NCBI RefSeq assembly: GCF_003573695.1
Contig: NC_039368.1
Span: 77,266,374-77,330,373 of the forward strand
Reading direction: 5' to 3'
Origin: Papaver somniferum
Taxonomy: Eukaryota > Streptophyta > Magnoliopsida > Ranunculales > Papaveraceae
DNA: 64,000 nt
Made by a program: the position numbers and the translations under genes. The first letter of the stretch is position 1. Each line of letters begins with the position of its first letter. The notes below the pieces were generated by a model. That model was not told where the DNA came from, did no database searches, and saw nothing but the letters and a program-made list of their open reading frames with translations. Below, piece by piece: positions 12,571 through 24,690 of the stretch.

Positions 12571-12959
12571 CTCCCTTGGATGATTCACCGTTTAAAAAGA
12601 TCGCCATTTTGTTTGCCGGTAAAACTCCAAAAGGATAAAATCCGAGCAAACAGCAGAATAACAATATGTTGTCTTCGTCAAATCTTGCCAGAAAAACCTA
12701 GCACCGGTGGTTTTAAAGTGAAGATGATCGTCACGAACTTTCTTTCATTATTGGAACTGCATCAGGAAAATCATTTAGGACAAAATCTGAACACTGGATG
12801 ATCACAACAATATTATCGATGTAGCTGATTTGGCTTTGTGTAGAACTTATCAGGAAAAAATGTGAGTGGTAAAAACCTGAACTAAAAATATAATGTGACT
12901 CTCCAGTCACTGGTTATGCTAGGGAAGTCTACGGGTATACATCTCTTTAGATTATGGTC

Positions 12960-13240
12960 ACCATTCTAAGATTGTTATCTCATTAAGAACCTCGTCAGGA
13001 AAACCCATCGGGACAAAAACCTGAACGTAGGAAAACATGAGTTCTCTGAACAGTGTTGGATCCGCAGATGTTGCCTCGTCAAAACCTTGTCCGGAAAAAC
13101 CCAGAGGGACAAAAAGGACGAAGGAAAAAGAGTACAACATTTCGAACTGCGGATAACATTGGACTCGCATGCCTCAATAAAATCTTGACAAGAAAAAATC
13201 CAGTGGGACAAAACCTTGACTAAGGAAAAAGAGTACACGA
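12960..13240 (-). repeat. Degenerate repeat near the 3' LTR (GGAAAAACCCAGNGGGACAA type)
   Basis: Three clear units (about 12985, 13078 and 13170) plus weaker ones upstream share 'aaaacccaNYgggacaaaa', then a variable stretch, then 'ggaaaaagagtac'. Repeats of this style are common just inside the 3' LTR of plant Copia elements; that comparison is from memory, not a search. Confidence 0.6.
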
Positions 13241-13934
13241 CGTAATGTCCAATATGCCCATATCCATAGTCTTCCATGGCTTTACTCCCCCTGATGAGAA
13301 GCCTCATCGGTTGATCATTATGCCTGGTAGTACTGCCTAGAGTTCCGAACCACCCTTTAAAGTCTTCAGAAGCTCCAGCTTCCTTTAGTTGAGAAAATCA
13401 GTCTGATTTTCCTCTGTGTAATTTCTTAATGATCATCTGGTTCTGCCAGCCTTTTATATATTCTCCACTAACTTTGTCTGAATAATCATAATTTCCCGGA
13501 GGATAAACAAGTTCCTCTTTTACAAGACTATTTAGCTAGGAAAATATTTAGTTGCTTCAACGACCCTGGCATAAATCAAAACTTCAACAGTCCGATTAAC
13601 TTTTCTCTGTGGGAGACATCCAGCAATCTGTTATGCAAAAGATTCAGCTTAATGGTACCACGAAGACGAAGGAATTTTCTTCGGACCAATGTCTCGATAT
13701 TGGTGCTGGTTAGAACCAGACTTACATTTTTACTACAAACCCAATATCAGGTATTTATAGCATATTTCAGCTAATATACCATTTACACATATTTCGTGTA
13801 ATACAAACCACAGAGTAATACATCTCCTTTGTTGAGATGTAATCCGATCAATATTAAAAGTAAGAGATCGCGTAGCTGCAATTGTGGCAGCTTGTCCATT
13901 TAAACATGTCTAAACCTTTAAGGTTGACGAAATT

Positions 13935-14070
13935 AATGGACTTCCATTTAAATTGCTCAACCAACAGATTGGGACCTTGTTTTACCGATAATTTTATCTC
14001 GAACTCCTGCTTTAAGTATTTTTGTGCTATGGAGAACTCTTCAGGAGTTCCAATTAAATATATGTTGCAT
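13935..14070 (-). pseudogene. Copia reverse transcriptase remnant
   Basis: One minus-strand frame reads YLIGTPEEFSIAQKYLKQEF, matching the Copia RT stretch after the catalytic Tyr-Val-Asp-Asp box (family pattern 'DD..IIGTPEE...A..YLK.EFEMKDLG'). The residues where the catalytic Asp pair should be have changed, and the conserved downstream 'DLG' block is lost. The enzyme cannot be functional. It supports both the Copia class and the minus-strand orientation. Confidence 0.65.
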
Positions 14071-14314
14071 AATCTAATCTAGTAGCTGCACAGTTTATGA
14101 GCATATAAGATGGTTCACATATCCCTGAATAATATAAGCATTCACTTAGACGATTGACCACTTTCGTCTTTATTGAGCGAATGCATATGACATGGTAATT
14201 CTACTGGTGCAAACCTTCAGGAATTTGTATGCAGTTTTTCTGTATCTAGTCTTTTATACAGATCTGCAGTAACCATATCTTCTGGATGCATGTGGAGTCC
14301 TTAAATACTACCAT

Positions 14315-16145
14315 TGGTGGCTCTCTAAAAGAGTCACAGAAATGATTCCTGCAAGTGCACAGGGTCTAGTGTATAGAACAGGGAAAGCAGGGTTTGTCCA
14401 CAGGGACAAGGTGGGCAAATATTTGCTATTTTTAGTTTCTTGCTTCTTTTGCTAACTTGTTCTTAGGGGCAGTGAACAATGAGGTTGTGTGGTGTTATTA
14501 ACACCACAGTGGACAATTGATGGGCTGTAAAGACAACAATGGAACAAGAGAAAAAAATTTAAGGAAAACAGAAAAACAAAAGTGGACAGTGAAGGTGGAT
14601 GAGTGAAGATGTTATGGATGGAATAAGGGCTTGAATCCACCTTAACTTCTACAATGTATTCTCCTATAGAAAGTTAAACCCAACTCAACTATGATATGAT
14701 TCCAAAGCACTAGTTGTCTTTCTAAGGCACAACTAGTCAAAAGCTTATCTATCTAGCATGAGTTGCAATTTATCAACAGCTTATGCATCTAACTACAATG
14801 CATACATGGCATGCAATGTGAAAGTAAGGTGATGACGAACCAAGTTCAAGTAATTCCTAAACTGGTTTAACATTCAAGAGCAATATGACAATGTACTACA
14901 CAGCAGAGATTAAAGATTCATCCATTCCCTAACAAGTAAAGCTAGAACATGTTAGACATTGATATTGAAATTGAAACACTAAACATTAAAGAACAACTTA
15001 TACTAACAGTGGATTGAAAATTATAATTGCAAAACAAAAGGAAACCTAAAATTATTCTACTGATGCTCTGGTTAATCCAGGCATGACTCTACAACAACAC
15101 CCACAGTCTCAATTTATACATGCAAGTTTCCCCCAAAATCAGAAAACTAGGGTTTCATGAAAAGTGAAATTAGGTCTCACCTAATCTCTGAATCCAATCA
15201 ATTATCTTCACCCACTCTCCAATTTCTTCTCCTGCGTCTCCTGCTACTCCCAATTGATTTTCTAACCTAACTTATTTCATCATCCCCTAATCCTAGGGTT
15301 TCAGAGAAAAATAGGGTTTGGAAATGATGAAAAAAGTTGATAGAAGGATGGTGAACGTGTTGGTAACGATGGTTTATAGTGGTGGTGGTATGGAAGGTGC
15401 AGACGGAGTTGGTGGTGGTGGCAGAGGCAGAGCATGGTGGTGCTGCAGAGGGTGAGGGAGAAGATGGAGTCGATGGGGTTTGAGGAAGGGGTTGTTTGTT
15501 TTGCGGGTATAGGTATTTGGTTGTTTGGGTGTTGAGCAGGCTCATCAAATCTTGATGTTTCGCGAAGCTGAGCCGTGTGATGCGGAAATGATAGATCGAT
15601 CTAACGGCGAGATGGAAGGGAGCAAGGAGCGACTGTTGGATGCTGAAGTACAACGAAGCTGACGGCTCAAGATGGAGTTAGGTGTTGTAGTGTTAGACAG
15701 GAGCTTCAGACTTTGATGACTGGCGATGCTGTGACCGTAAGATGCTGAGATGATCCAATCTGACGGCTGAGAATGGAGGCGGGTATGGATATAGAAGATG
15801 GGTTTGGGTAAGGGTTTTGGGCCTTGGGTATGCCAAGCCCATATCTTCTTCAAGAACAATTCTTCCTTCTTGAGCCCATTCCTAGCTTTTTGGACGTGCG
15901 CTCCATTCTTTGCGGCTTCCTTGCGTAATTTCTTCCGGCTTTTCACTACTCTTCAGCTCCTTTCTGCTCCGCAAATCATCCAGACTTTATTTATTACCTA
16001 AAAATGCAAAATTAAGTAAGAAAAATATTTATTCTTGAAAACAATGAAAATACAGAATATGGGATAAAATGTAGAATTACTGCACAAAAGATGAGTTAAA
16101 TGCCAACAAAAAGGGATAAATATATGCACTTTTTAGCACTCATCA
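14315..16145 (-). mobile_element. Solo LTR of an Athila-like Gypsy element
   Basis: On the minus strand it starts TGATGAGTGC and follows the LTRs at 38716 and 44940 closely: 'ccctttttgttggcatttaa', 'caagaataaatattttt', 'gaaaagccgg.agaaattacg'. It ends with '...tgtgcacttgcagg...gagccacca'. The 5-bp duplication ACCAT flanks it exactly (14310-14314 and 16146-16150), and no internal region remains. It is 1831 bp against about 2430 for the full-length relatives. It formed by recombination between two LTRs after insertion into the older Copia element. Confidence 0.9.
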
Positions 16146-19100
16146 ACCATACAAATACCAAAGAGGTAGCTTCATCCATAACAGGGAATATGTCTCAAAG
16201 AAATTCATCTCAGGTTCCTGTAAGAGACTTTGTGCCATTAGTTAACTTTTGCTTTTCTCATTATGCATAAACATCCATCTGTAGCCACTAGAGTTACATT
16301 ATCGGATGTTGGTACTACAAACACCCACCCGTGGCTAAGAGTAGCTCACATTATCGAGCGTTCTGGTTGAGTACCAAAACAATGCATTTTGTGAGCAACT
16401 GTTATTCTGCTTGAATCTCTCCCTTCTAGTTTAGCCAATCATATATTTGATGACATCCAATATAGAGAGTGGTTCAACACTAGCATCATCTATAGAAGTA
16501 TCATCGGATACTTCGAGTATGTCACCAACAATCATTGTATTATGATCACAAATTTCCCTATTGCACACATGGCTTGTGGAAATCCTCTTATTTTGAGGTT
16601 CCAGTACCTTTGCAAAGATGTTCTCATATAATGAGAATTATGCTCAGAGAAATCAGATCAGCATTTGACAGTCTCCTTGAGAACACTATAATTGTGATTG
16701 GTTCTTCATTTTAGGAGGTGCAAAACATTTTAAATCAACTATTAATCCATGCTATGGTGTGTTTTAGATGACACACTTGCTACTACATTCACAGCTTCTC
16801 AAGGAAGCAATTCGGTTTGCAATTTCTGAAGATATCAAATCTCTTATATGTATTTCGCTGATGAAAGAATTAAGATGAGAGACATCCTGGTGTCTTTGTG
16901 CAAACTAATACTTCATGCCGTTTTTCAGGCGATAGCCTTTCCTTCCCCCAAACGGTGGGAAGACTTTCTCATCAAATTTGCAAATCTTGTAGTAGAGTAG
17001 TAACAACAATGGAATGTAGTACGTCTTAAACAGAAAACATGACAATGGTTCATGAGTAATAAGTTCAAAATGCTTGGTGAATCAACAAAACCATTCAGAG
17101 ACATAAGAACATAAAATACTCAACATCAATGCCCAAAGTATTACTAGGATGATACAACATCAACGGATGACAAACAAGAGTTTCTTTTAAAATCTATATG
17201 AGTATAGATACACAGTTACCACGCCAAGTGATATGTCGAGTCATGCTTGACTACCAGACTATTCTTCCATGAACCTGGTTAGTGACTGTAGAAACTCGTT
17301 GTCAAGGAGTGGCGCTTTACAACAAGCGACCTTAATTTTCTCATCACGCCTTTTGATAAGCATCAAATTTGAAATGAATGCTAGGACTGAGGTCCTAAAG
17401 CGTATTCAAGTGAGAAAACAGTTCAATATGGACTAAGATCCATATTTGCCAATCATATGAACTTTGTCGATAATTCCTTTGTAAAGGGGGATATCCTTCC
17501 ACATCTATTTCAGTAGCTACTATGAGTATTACCGACAACCAGTTAACAATCAGTTAATAACGATCTTACATCATTCTCTAGAGTACGAGGATATTCTAAT
17601 CCATTTGGTACCAACTTTTAATATGCGGATATTCTTCGCCATGAGATATCAACGCAAATTTCATGGACATGCTCCTCGTCAGGAGATATATCAACTCATT
17701 ACACAAATAGAATATGGACGTTATCTGATTAGATTGACATACTTCGAACTAAAGGTTTTTCGTCTATGCTTCCAAGCATATTTCCAGACGAAACAATCGC
17801 TGCGATTACATGGAAAACCTTGCAAGGACTTTAATATATGCCGAATCAAGAAAGCGTACTCTTGCTAAATCTAGCAATAGAATAATCTCCAACACCTGAA
17901 GCACTTATTGGTTTGAGAATTTAGATGAGACACAATTGGATTTAACCAATATCATCGACGATTCTCCCCCTGATCCTCGGGAGGGATGTCTCATCAGCAG
18001 AACCTTCAATTCCGCATTACTGTACCTATCAAGGGAGCAACTGGGTGCAGAAAACAACAATAACACGCCACCCAGGAGAGGTACTGATCAGGTTTCCTCT
18101 CTCGTTTACTGTCCAGCTGGAATAATTTTAAGGATTTACATTGTCATGTAAAATTAACAGTAGACTGTAAATGAATTTTGTGACCATAGACACTATCTCA
18201 ATATCAGTACCAGTCCTTCCAAGACGTCCGATAGAGATCAACAACTATGAACGACATTTCAAATGCACGAATTGTGTCTTTTATGTCACAACGATAACAT
18301 AACTCTACCAGGCTCAGAGATGGCTCATTCAAACCAATCATTACGCTACCGTCCCGTATTTCTCCACTTCTGGTGGTACGGGGTTTACCAGATTCTCAAA
18401 CCTGGTAGCTATTGTGGTTCCCATATTCAAATATGCCTACCACAATTGCATCTTCCTCCTTTTTCGTGTGTATTCATTTGTCAAAAATAGACTAATATTT
18501 TCATAGGAAAAAGTGCAAATTTAATTCACCAAATTCATGATTTTAGGTAATAGCTCAGGCGACGAGAAGACATGATATTAACTCTAAATATCATTTAAAG
18601 AAATGCGACACTCATTATTGCTCGACGTTTGTATATCTACGAGGCGCATCTAAAACATGCAACTCTCGTTGTTGCTATAACAACATATACAAAATGCAAA
18701 TTAAGCACTAGCTCTTTAAAGCTCATTGACGCGACAGGCGCATATCATGCATGCCATAAAGCTCGCAGCAGTGCATAAGGTCGTAAAATATGCCGCTCTA
18801 CTTATTGATCGCAGCGACATTTTATACGGCATATATATCTTCTCAAAAATCAAGCTGAACTATTTTCCACAAAAATCAGCGGTGAAACAAAGAAGAAAAC
18901 ATTCAAAATGAAATATATACGGTTCTAGTATAATACCGACAAATCTCCAATTTCGTCAATTACGGAGACGAAATATTAATTTATCAAATCTGAAATATGG
19001 ACACATTCTTTATACCTTAAAAGAAATTGTCTTGATATCAATTGCAGGTAATTTCAAGGACCGATTATAGAGACAGGCTAACCATGTTAACCCGGTGTCC

Positions 19101-19671
19101 ATTTTTCATCGCATTCCGAACCTTTAGGTGGAACGACTTTGAATTCTGGAGATTACTATAGCAAAGGAATATTAAATTTCGCTATCTCCCAGGATGCAAA
19201 AATTCCTTTCTCTATCGATATTAAAATTGTTAACACCACAAAAATCATTGGTGTACCAACAAAGGAAATTATATTTTCTACGCTATCCAAAAGGATGCGG
19301 AAAAACCTTATGTTGGTTGGCTAAAACGGTAAATAGCAAAATGCTACAAAACTCAAATATTTGGCTGAATTCGGAAATCGAATAACATCACAAATATGAG
19401 TCGTTGCTATACGTACCTCCTTTGGATATTTCTTCGTATACCGTATAACTTCATATGCCTTAAATTGCACATACAAGATACGGTAAGATGTCCAACTTTC
19501 TCTTTAACAAGTCCTAATCAAAATAGGAAACAAAGTTAGACACTATAAATATTTAAGCATAAAACTACTCAACAACGGTTGAATGAAATATGCAAGGATT
19601 AAAGAGGATTATCCTTTTTCATATCACCGGCCGCCATGCCAATCGTCGTAGAGCAATTCATGTTGATAACG
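16146..19671 (-). mobile_element. Decayed internal DNA of the minus-strand Copia element
   Basis: This is the 5' two-thirds of the internal region on the minus strand. I could not read gag, integrase or an intact protease in it. All frames are short. It may be heavily mutated or a rearranged non-autonomous derivative. Next to the 5' LTR (about 19650-19671) the minus strand reads 'cgttatcaacatgaattgct', in the position of a primer-binding site. Confidence 0.5.
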
Positions 19672-20049
19672 TGTTGTTATTAACGTGACTTTATCTGTTC
19701 GAGTCATTAGTCCAAGTCTTAAGTTACTAGCAACTCATGAACAATGAATATAGATGTTGGGGTAGGCTGACTGATAAGTGCCCTCGCTAAACAAAGTTGT
19801 TACTAAAGAATAATAGAATGAGAAGGCAATACGGGAATCCATTTACCTTTTCATTTCTTATTCTTAAACTGTACATAGTACGGACCCTTAAGGGTTATTT
19901 ATACTAGTTACAAAATCTGATAAACACCTCCCATAGAGATAACTATCAATGTACGGGTGCCATGTTATGGTACATCTGTCCTATGCTGGGTGATTTTGTG
20001 GTGCCCGCATAAGGCGTGTGCACTTGTGGATTATCCACATTACACAACA
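19672..20049 (-). repeat. 5' LTR of the minus-strand Copia element
   Basis: 378 bp. It carries the minus-strand TATAAATAA box near 19903 and the same TGTTGT/ACAACA ends as its partner. Followed outside by TTCTC (20050-20054). Confidence 0.88.
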
Positions 20050-20277
20050 TTCTCTCCTTTGAATATGTTTTTCTCGACACCACGCCTGTAATGAATTCCT
20101 TTATAAACAGCGGGTGACACATCCACTGAAAAGCATCCCCTGTTAAAATTATAAAATAAGTCTCAACCAGGTCCAGGATATGTACAATAGAAAAAGAGAA
20201 ATTGTTTCTGCTGCTCACCTACGTTATGGTTTTGCTAGCATGTTTAGCAGGCCCAATTTGAGTGTGTTTTACAAGAA

Positions 20278-21725
20278 TTATTTTTTTAAGGCCCATGGTC
20301 TTATTAGGCCAACCTCCCTATACTTATAAGAAATGTTCTAAAGTTAGGTAAATACACATTTATCTTTTACTTTAATTTAAATTAAAACTAACCTAATAAC
20401 TATATAAATCTAATCATATACATCTAATCTAAATGAATCTATTATCAAAATCAAAATCAAAAACAAAAATAGGAAGGGAATTGAAATTTTTTAGTTTTGA
20501 AAATAAATAAATTATTCTCTTCTTCTTCTCTCTTTCCTTGACGTTCCTCGTCGATTGAAAATTATTCTTTTCTCATGTTCTTCTCTTCTTCCCCAATACT
20601 TTTAATTTAATAGATATCATCAAAATAGGGTTCATATGGAAGTTACAGTTCTTTGTTCGGTTAGGACGCGTTTCACAAAAATCCTAGTTTCTTAACCGAA
20701 CTTCCCGAAAGAAGAACAAGAAGAACAGTGTGGTTCAATAGGATTTAAAATTAGGTTACCGAACTGCGAGTTCGGTTGGTTCGCAAAAATTTCTAAAACT
20801 ATCTAGTAACCGAACTCTACCATATTACAAAAAGAAAAAAAAAATCCAACGTAACCGAACTGTGCTATTTTTCCCACTATGTTGAGTTCTCATTCAACCG
20901 AACTTTTCCCACTCTGTTCGGTTGGTTCGCAAAAAATTCTAAAACTAGTTAGTAACCAAACTCTACCCATGATACAAAAAAAAAACAATGTAACCGAACT
21001 GTGTTATTTTTCCCACTATGTTGAGTTATGATTTAACCGAACTTGTCCCACTATGTTCGGTTTGTTCGCAAATTTTTTTGACAAACCGAACTCTTCACTA
21101 ATTGCATACATGTGGAGTTCGGTTAGATATGTTGTTACGTTAAAGTTTGCGAACCAACCGAACATGACTCTGTAAATCCTATAAACAAAGTTCGGTAACA
21201 TGTTGTTAACCGAACGACTAAAAACCTCCATTAAAGAGCGAGTTCGGTAACCTGCGTGTTTGGGAAAGTAACCGAACTACACTTTCAGATGAGTTCGGTA
21301 ACTTGTTCTTCACATAAGATAACCGAACAAGCCCAAATCTACTCTAAGAATTTACATTTTTTTGAAAATTTGGAGCAATTCAACTAACATTATCTAAGTT
21401 TGAAGCATACCTGGGTACCCAAATACTCTTCCTCCGATTGTGGTTGGTAAAGTCCATCGTTTTTCATGTTTTCCTTCTTCATCTTCTTTAACTTTACTCT
21501 TTCAATAATTCTACTTCTTTTAAAAAAAAAAACATTTGATTTTTTAATGTCACTAATTATCTTTAACTTAATCATTACACTAATTATTATTAACACTAAC
21601 TAATCATTATCCAAAATTAATCAGGAGGATAATTTAGGTATTAATATAAATATCTAGATAAGGGGTGACCTGGATTTACTTCTAATATCTTTTGCAAAAT
21701 AAAACCATGGTCCCCACAAAAAATC
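20278..21725. mobile_element. Candidate non-autonomous TIR element with TTCGGTTA array
   Basis: The left end 'ttttttaaggcccatggtct' and the right end, read on the other strand ('ttttttgtggggaccatggt'), look like diverged inverted repeats. The interior is AT-rich with the motif array described separately and has no coding frame. A second 'ccatggtcccca' copy near 21728 blurs the right border, and I see no clear target duplication. Confidence 0.35.
20640..21345. repeat. Array of inverted AGTTCGGTTA/TAACCGAACT motifs
   Basis: About twenty copies of the 8-mer TTCGGTTA or its complement (with close variants) lie in 700 bases, in both orientations. Larger blocks also recur, for example 'tttttcccactatgttgagt' near 20870 and 21009. 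Neighbouring opposite copies such as 'agttcggtaac...gtaaccgaact' can pair as hairpins. Confidence 0.8.
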
Positions 21726-22442
21726 CATGGTCCCCATAAAATCGTTCGTTTAAAAGACCTCACATGCACGGCAATTGGAATGTTCTTGCAAAAAACATCA
21801 CATTACTTATCCCATGTAACAATTAGAATCATAGTGATGTTAGAGCCTCAGACGATCATACGAAAGTGCTGTCTGACTCTAAATAAAGTATTCAGAACTT
21901 TGCTTCTCCAGAGTTCACTGGAACTCACTCATAGAGGTTATAAGCTCTGAATTTCTGAAGCTCTTGAACAATTTTGATTTTATTGCAAGTTCGTGCAGAT
22001 TAACAACTTCAACATAAGCAAAATTAGACAATGTAGCATACGAAAGTAACGAACCATGTCAAATTTAATAGCTATCATAATTACATGCCAAGTCAAGCAA
22101 GAATCAGTTTACATAACTTGAAGTCTTTAAAACAAAAAAGAAGTAAATCTATTTCGAACAAAACTCAAGTTTAGATACATGTCATTGATGCAATTTAGAC
22201 TTTCTGCAGCTGAAAAAAGAAGAATAAAAGAAACCACTTGTAGTCCACCAACCTTGCCTACAATGTTGCCCCTTGCCAAGAATATTATCATTGAACTCTA
22301 TTGTAGCTTTACTCAACTAGAAATCATCATTGTTCCATGACTTTACTACCACTTTCATCCAAAAAATTTACCTACGCAACTGCTTATGCTTTATGTACCA
22401 TGGTTGAAGGAGTAAATTGATCAGATTAGGTTGTACCCTGTG
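21726..22442. other. 3' flank of the pseudokinase gene
   Basis: No gene seen. The part nearest the kinase (about 22320-22440) is duplicated downstream of the second kinase copy at 30080-30179, so it was part of the duplicated unit and probably includes the 3' UTR. Confidence 0.5.
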
Positions 22443-23676
22443 CTAGTGTGTGCTTCTTCGTAAACTTGACAGAACAGTCACAGCTTCTGCTATACGGGGT
22501 CTTTTGTGAGGATCTCGTTCTACACACATTTTAGCAAGTTCGAGAGCTTGGACAAGTTCACGATATGGATACTGTCCTTTCATGAGTGGGTCAGCTATTT
22601 CTGGGAACTTCTCACTGTCACTGAGTAACGGCCGTGCCTGCAAAATCAAAAAGCTGGTTAGTTAAGGAAATGCACGACGAAAATATTTGTGCTGAACTCT
22701 CTAGATTGGATAAAAGAATAAATAAATGGTGTGGACAAAGGGGAGAAAAAAGTTACCCATGCATGAATAAAGTGCTCTTTATGGGGTTTGGTTATATCAC
22801 AAGCCTTCCGCCCAGAGATCAACTCGAGCAAAACAATACCAAAACTATAGATATCAGATTTCAAAGTGAGTGTGCCAGTCCTACATATATCGGAACCAGC
22901 AGTATAACCGTATCGCAGCTTGGAAAAGAGCGTGCTGTAATCCCCAGTAGGACCATATTTTGCACACTCAAAATTTGACAGCTTTGGATTGTAATTTTCA
23001 TCGAGCAATACACCCGTGTTTTTCCAGCCAGCATAAATTATAGGAGGATCATTTTGATCATGCAAATACTCTAAAGCTTTGGCAACACCCTGTGCTATCT
23101 TCATCCTAGTCTTCCAGTCTAGTGGCCTTTTTCCAGGTTTAAGGTCTACAACATAGAAGACCAAGTTAATTACTTTTTATAATTGATTTACCATGTCATG
23201 ATCCATGAGATGGTGAGAACCAAGAAACCTTACCATGTATGTGAAGATTCAACGATCGTAATGACATAAACTCATAAACAATAATATGTTCTTCCCCTTT
23301 ATCACAATAACCAATCATCTTGATGAGGTTAGGATGCTTGATGCAGCTGAGCATCCGAACCTCCGGCCACAAATCTTCCTGCCCGTCATACCTTTTCACG
23401 GCAACTTCCTGAAATTTAATTTAAGTTAATAGTAACATTAAATAGCCATCTATTACTTGGGACTAAATTTGCCAAGTATAGCTAAGTAACATACAACAAC
23501 TCTCACCTGTCCCTCTTCGAGAATTCCCTTATACACACGTCCAAATGTTCCTTGACCTAAATCGCGTCCTGGATCGAACGCATCAGTGACGACCATAAGC
23601 TCTTTTGGTTTGAATACACGAACATTGGCAACCCTATGCTGAAATTCAGCTTGGTCTGCTTCAACACCTTCAGTTC
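22443..23676 (-). CDS. PBS1-like RLCK pseudokinase, four exons, 5' end missing
   Basis: Exons on the minus strand are 23507-23676, 23234-23408, 22757-23145 and 22443-22637, all with GT-AG borders and an uninterrupted frame of about 308 residues. The order is the P-loop (LGQGTFGRVYKG), the ATP lysine in EVAVKRY, the alphaC Glu in PEVRML, and C-lobe motifs KSDIYSFGIVLLELISGRKA and ARPLL..ADP. These match subfamily RLCK-VII (PBS1 type). The catalytic loop YRDLK has become YAGWK, DFG has become NFE, and the APE motif is gone, so no phosphotransfer is expected. The activation loop reads GDYSTLF where PBS1 has the GDKSHVS protease-cleavage site. The first exon with the N-terminal acylation site is not found; similarity to the second copy stops near 23840. 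It may act as a scaffold or decoy, which is inference. Confidence 0.8.
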
Positions 23677-23849
23677 CTGAAACCAAAACATATACCCCGC
23701 ATATATCGTTAAACTCTCACCTTTCTTAACTCATTATCCATAATAAAAATGCATATACCAAAAAATTCAAGCAATAACCAAAACCAATTTCCTAGAACTC
23801 AATAAATAATAACTAATTAAGGACTTAGAAGATCACAAAACAGGAAATG

Positions 23850-24690
23850 GGCTATATAGCCAAAAACACAAGTTTTTTGCGCCATATGAATTGGTAGAAG
23901 TTTCGTCTGGGTCAAATGGACAATTCAACTTTTTAATTGAAACTGACCCAATTACCTTTTTGTAACTGCACGTTCTCCGTCTCCTCAACAAAACCACGTT
24001 CTCCTTCTCTCTTCAGATGAAAACCGCCAACATCCTTCTTCTTCATCTTCTCACAAACTAGAAGAGGAACAAATTCGTCCACTGTTTCCCTACACCAAAA
24101 ACCATCAGAAATCGATTTCCTCCACCGTCTCCTAACCATCAACAGTAGCAGATTCATCAGAAACCATCCGAAAATCAGTTTCATCCACCGTCTGCTAGTT
24201 TCATCAACCTTCAACACCTTCGTGAAATTGGGTTTCATTCACCGTCAACACTTTCGTGAAATTGGTTTTCATTAACCGTTTTCAAACACCATCAACACTA
24301 CTCTACAACATCAGAGGTTTCTAGGGTTTCAATCAATCTATCAGTTCAGTGAAGAATCAGGGTTTTAAATCAATTTGAAGAATCAGGGTTTCAAAATATA
24401 TAGGATGTAACTGGGTTTCATCTGATTCCTGCAGAAACTGGTTTTCATCTATCTTTGAAGATAGGATATAATTGAGTTTCATCCATATTTAAAAATATGA
24501 TTTAACTGGTTTTGTTCCAAATTGTTGCAGGAAGCAGTAGCATAACTAAAGCTAAATAAACAAAATCTTATTAGACTAAAGCTGGGACAAAATCTTATTA
24601 GACAAAATCTTATTAGACTAAATTGTTGCAGGAAGCAGTAGCATATTTAAAAAAATGGTTATATTTCTCAACAACAAGACGAGCTTCATC
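23850..24690. other. Repeat-derived DNA upstream of the pseudokinase
   Basis: Here the kinase-flanking duplication ends and new sequence begins ('gggctatatagcc'). It contains short direct repeats such as 'cgtgaaattggNtttcatt' (about 24221 and 24253) and 'ggtttcatctg'-type motifs that reappear near 26900-27020. This suggests both sides belong to one inserted element. No gene is supported; the open frame at 23933-24238 has no recognisable features. Confidence 0.4.

Larger units (their letters stand above)
12194..20049 (-). mobile_element. Copia-type LTR retrotransposon, old, minus strand
   Basis: Two direct LTRs (12194-12570 and 19672-20049) bound the element, with TGTTGT/ACAACA ends and 5-bp target duplications TTCTC at 12189-12193 and 20050-20054. 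The promoter TATAAATAA in the LTR points to the minus strand. A decayed Copia reverse-transcriptase stretch lies near 13935-14070 on that strand. LTRs differ at about 7 percent of sites by my count, and no long frame survives. A solo Athila-type LTR is nested at 14315-16145. Confidence 0.85.

Noticed and set aside
17605..17868. Plus-strand frame of 87 residues
   Set aside because: It lies antisense within the decayed minus-strand Copia element and shows no domain.
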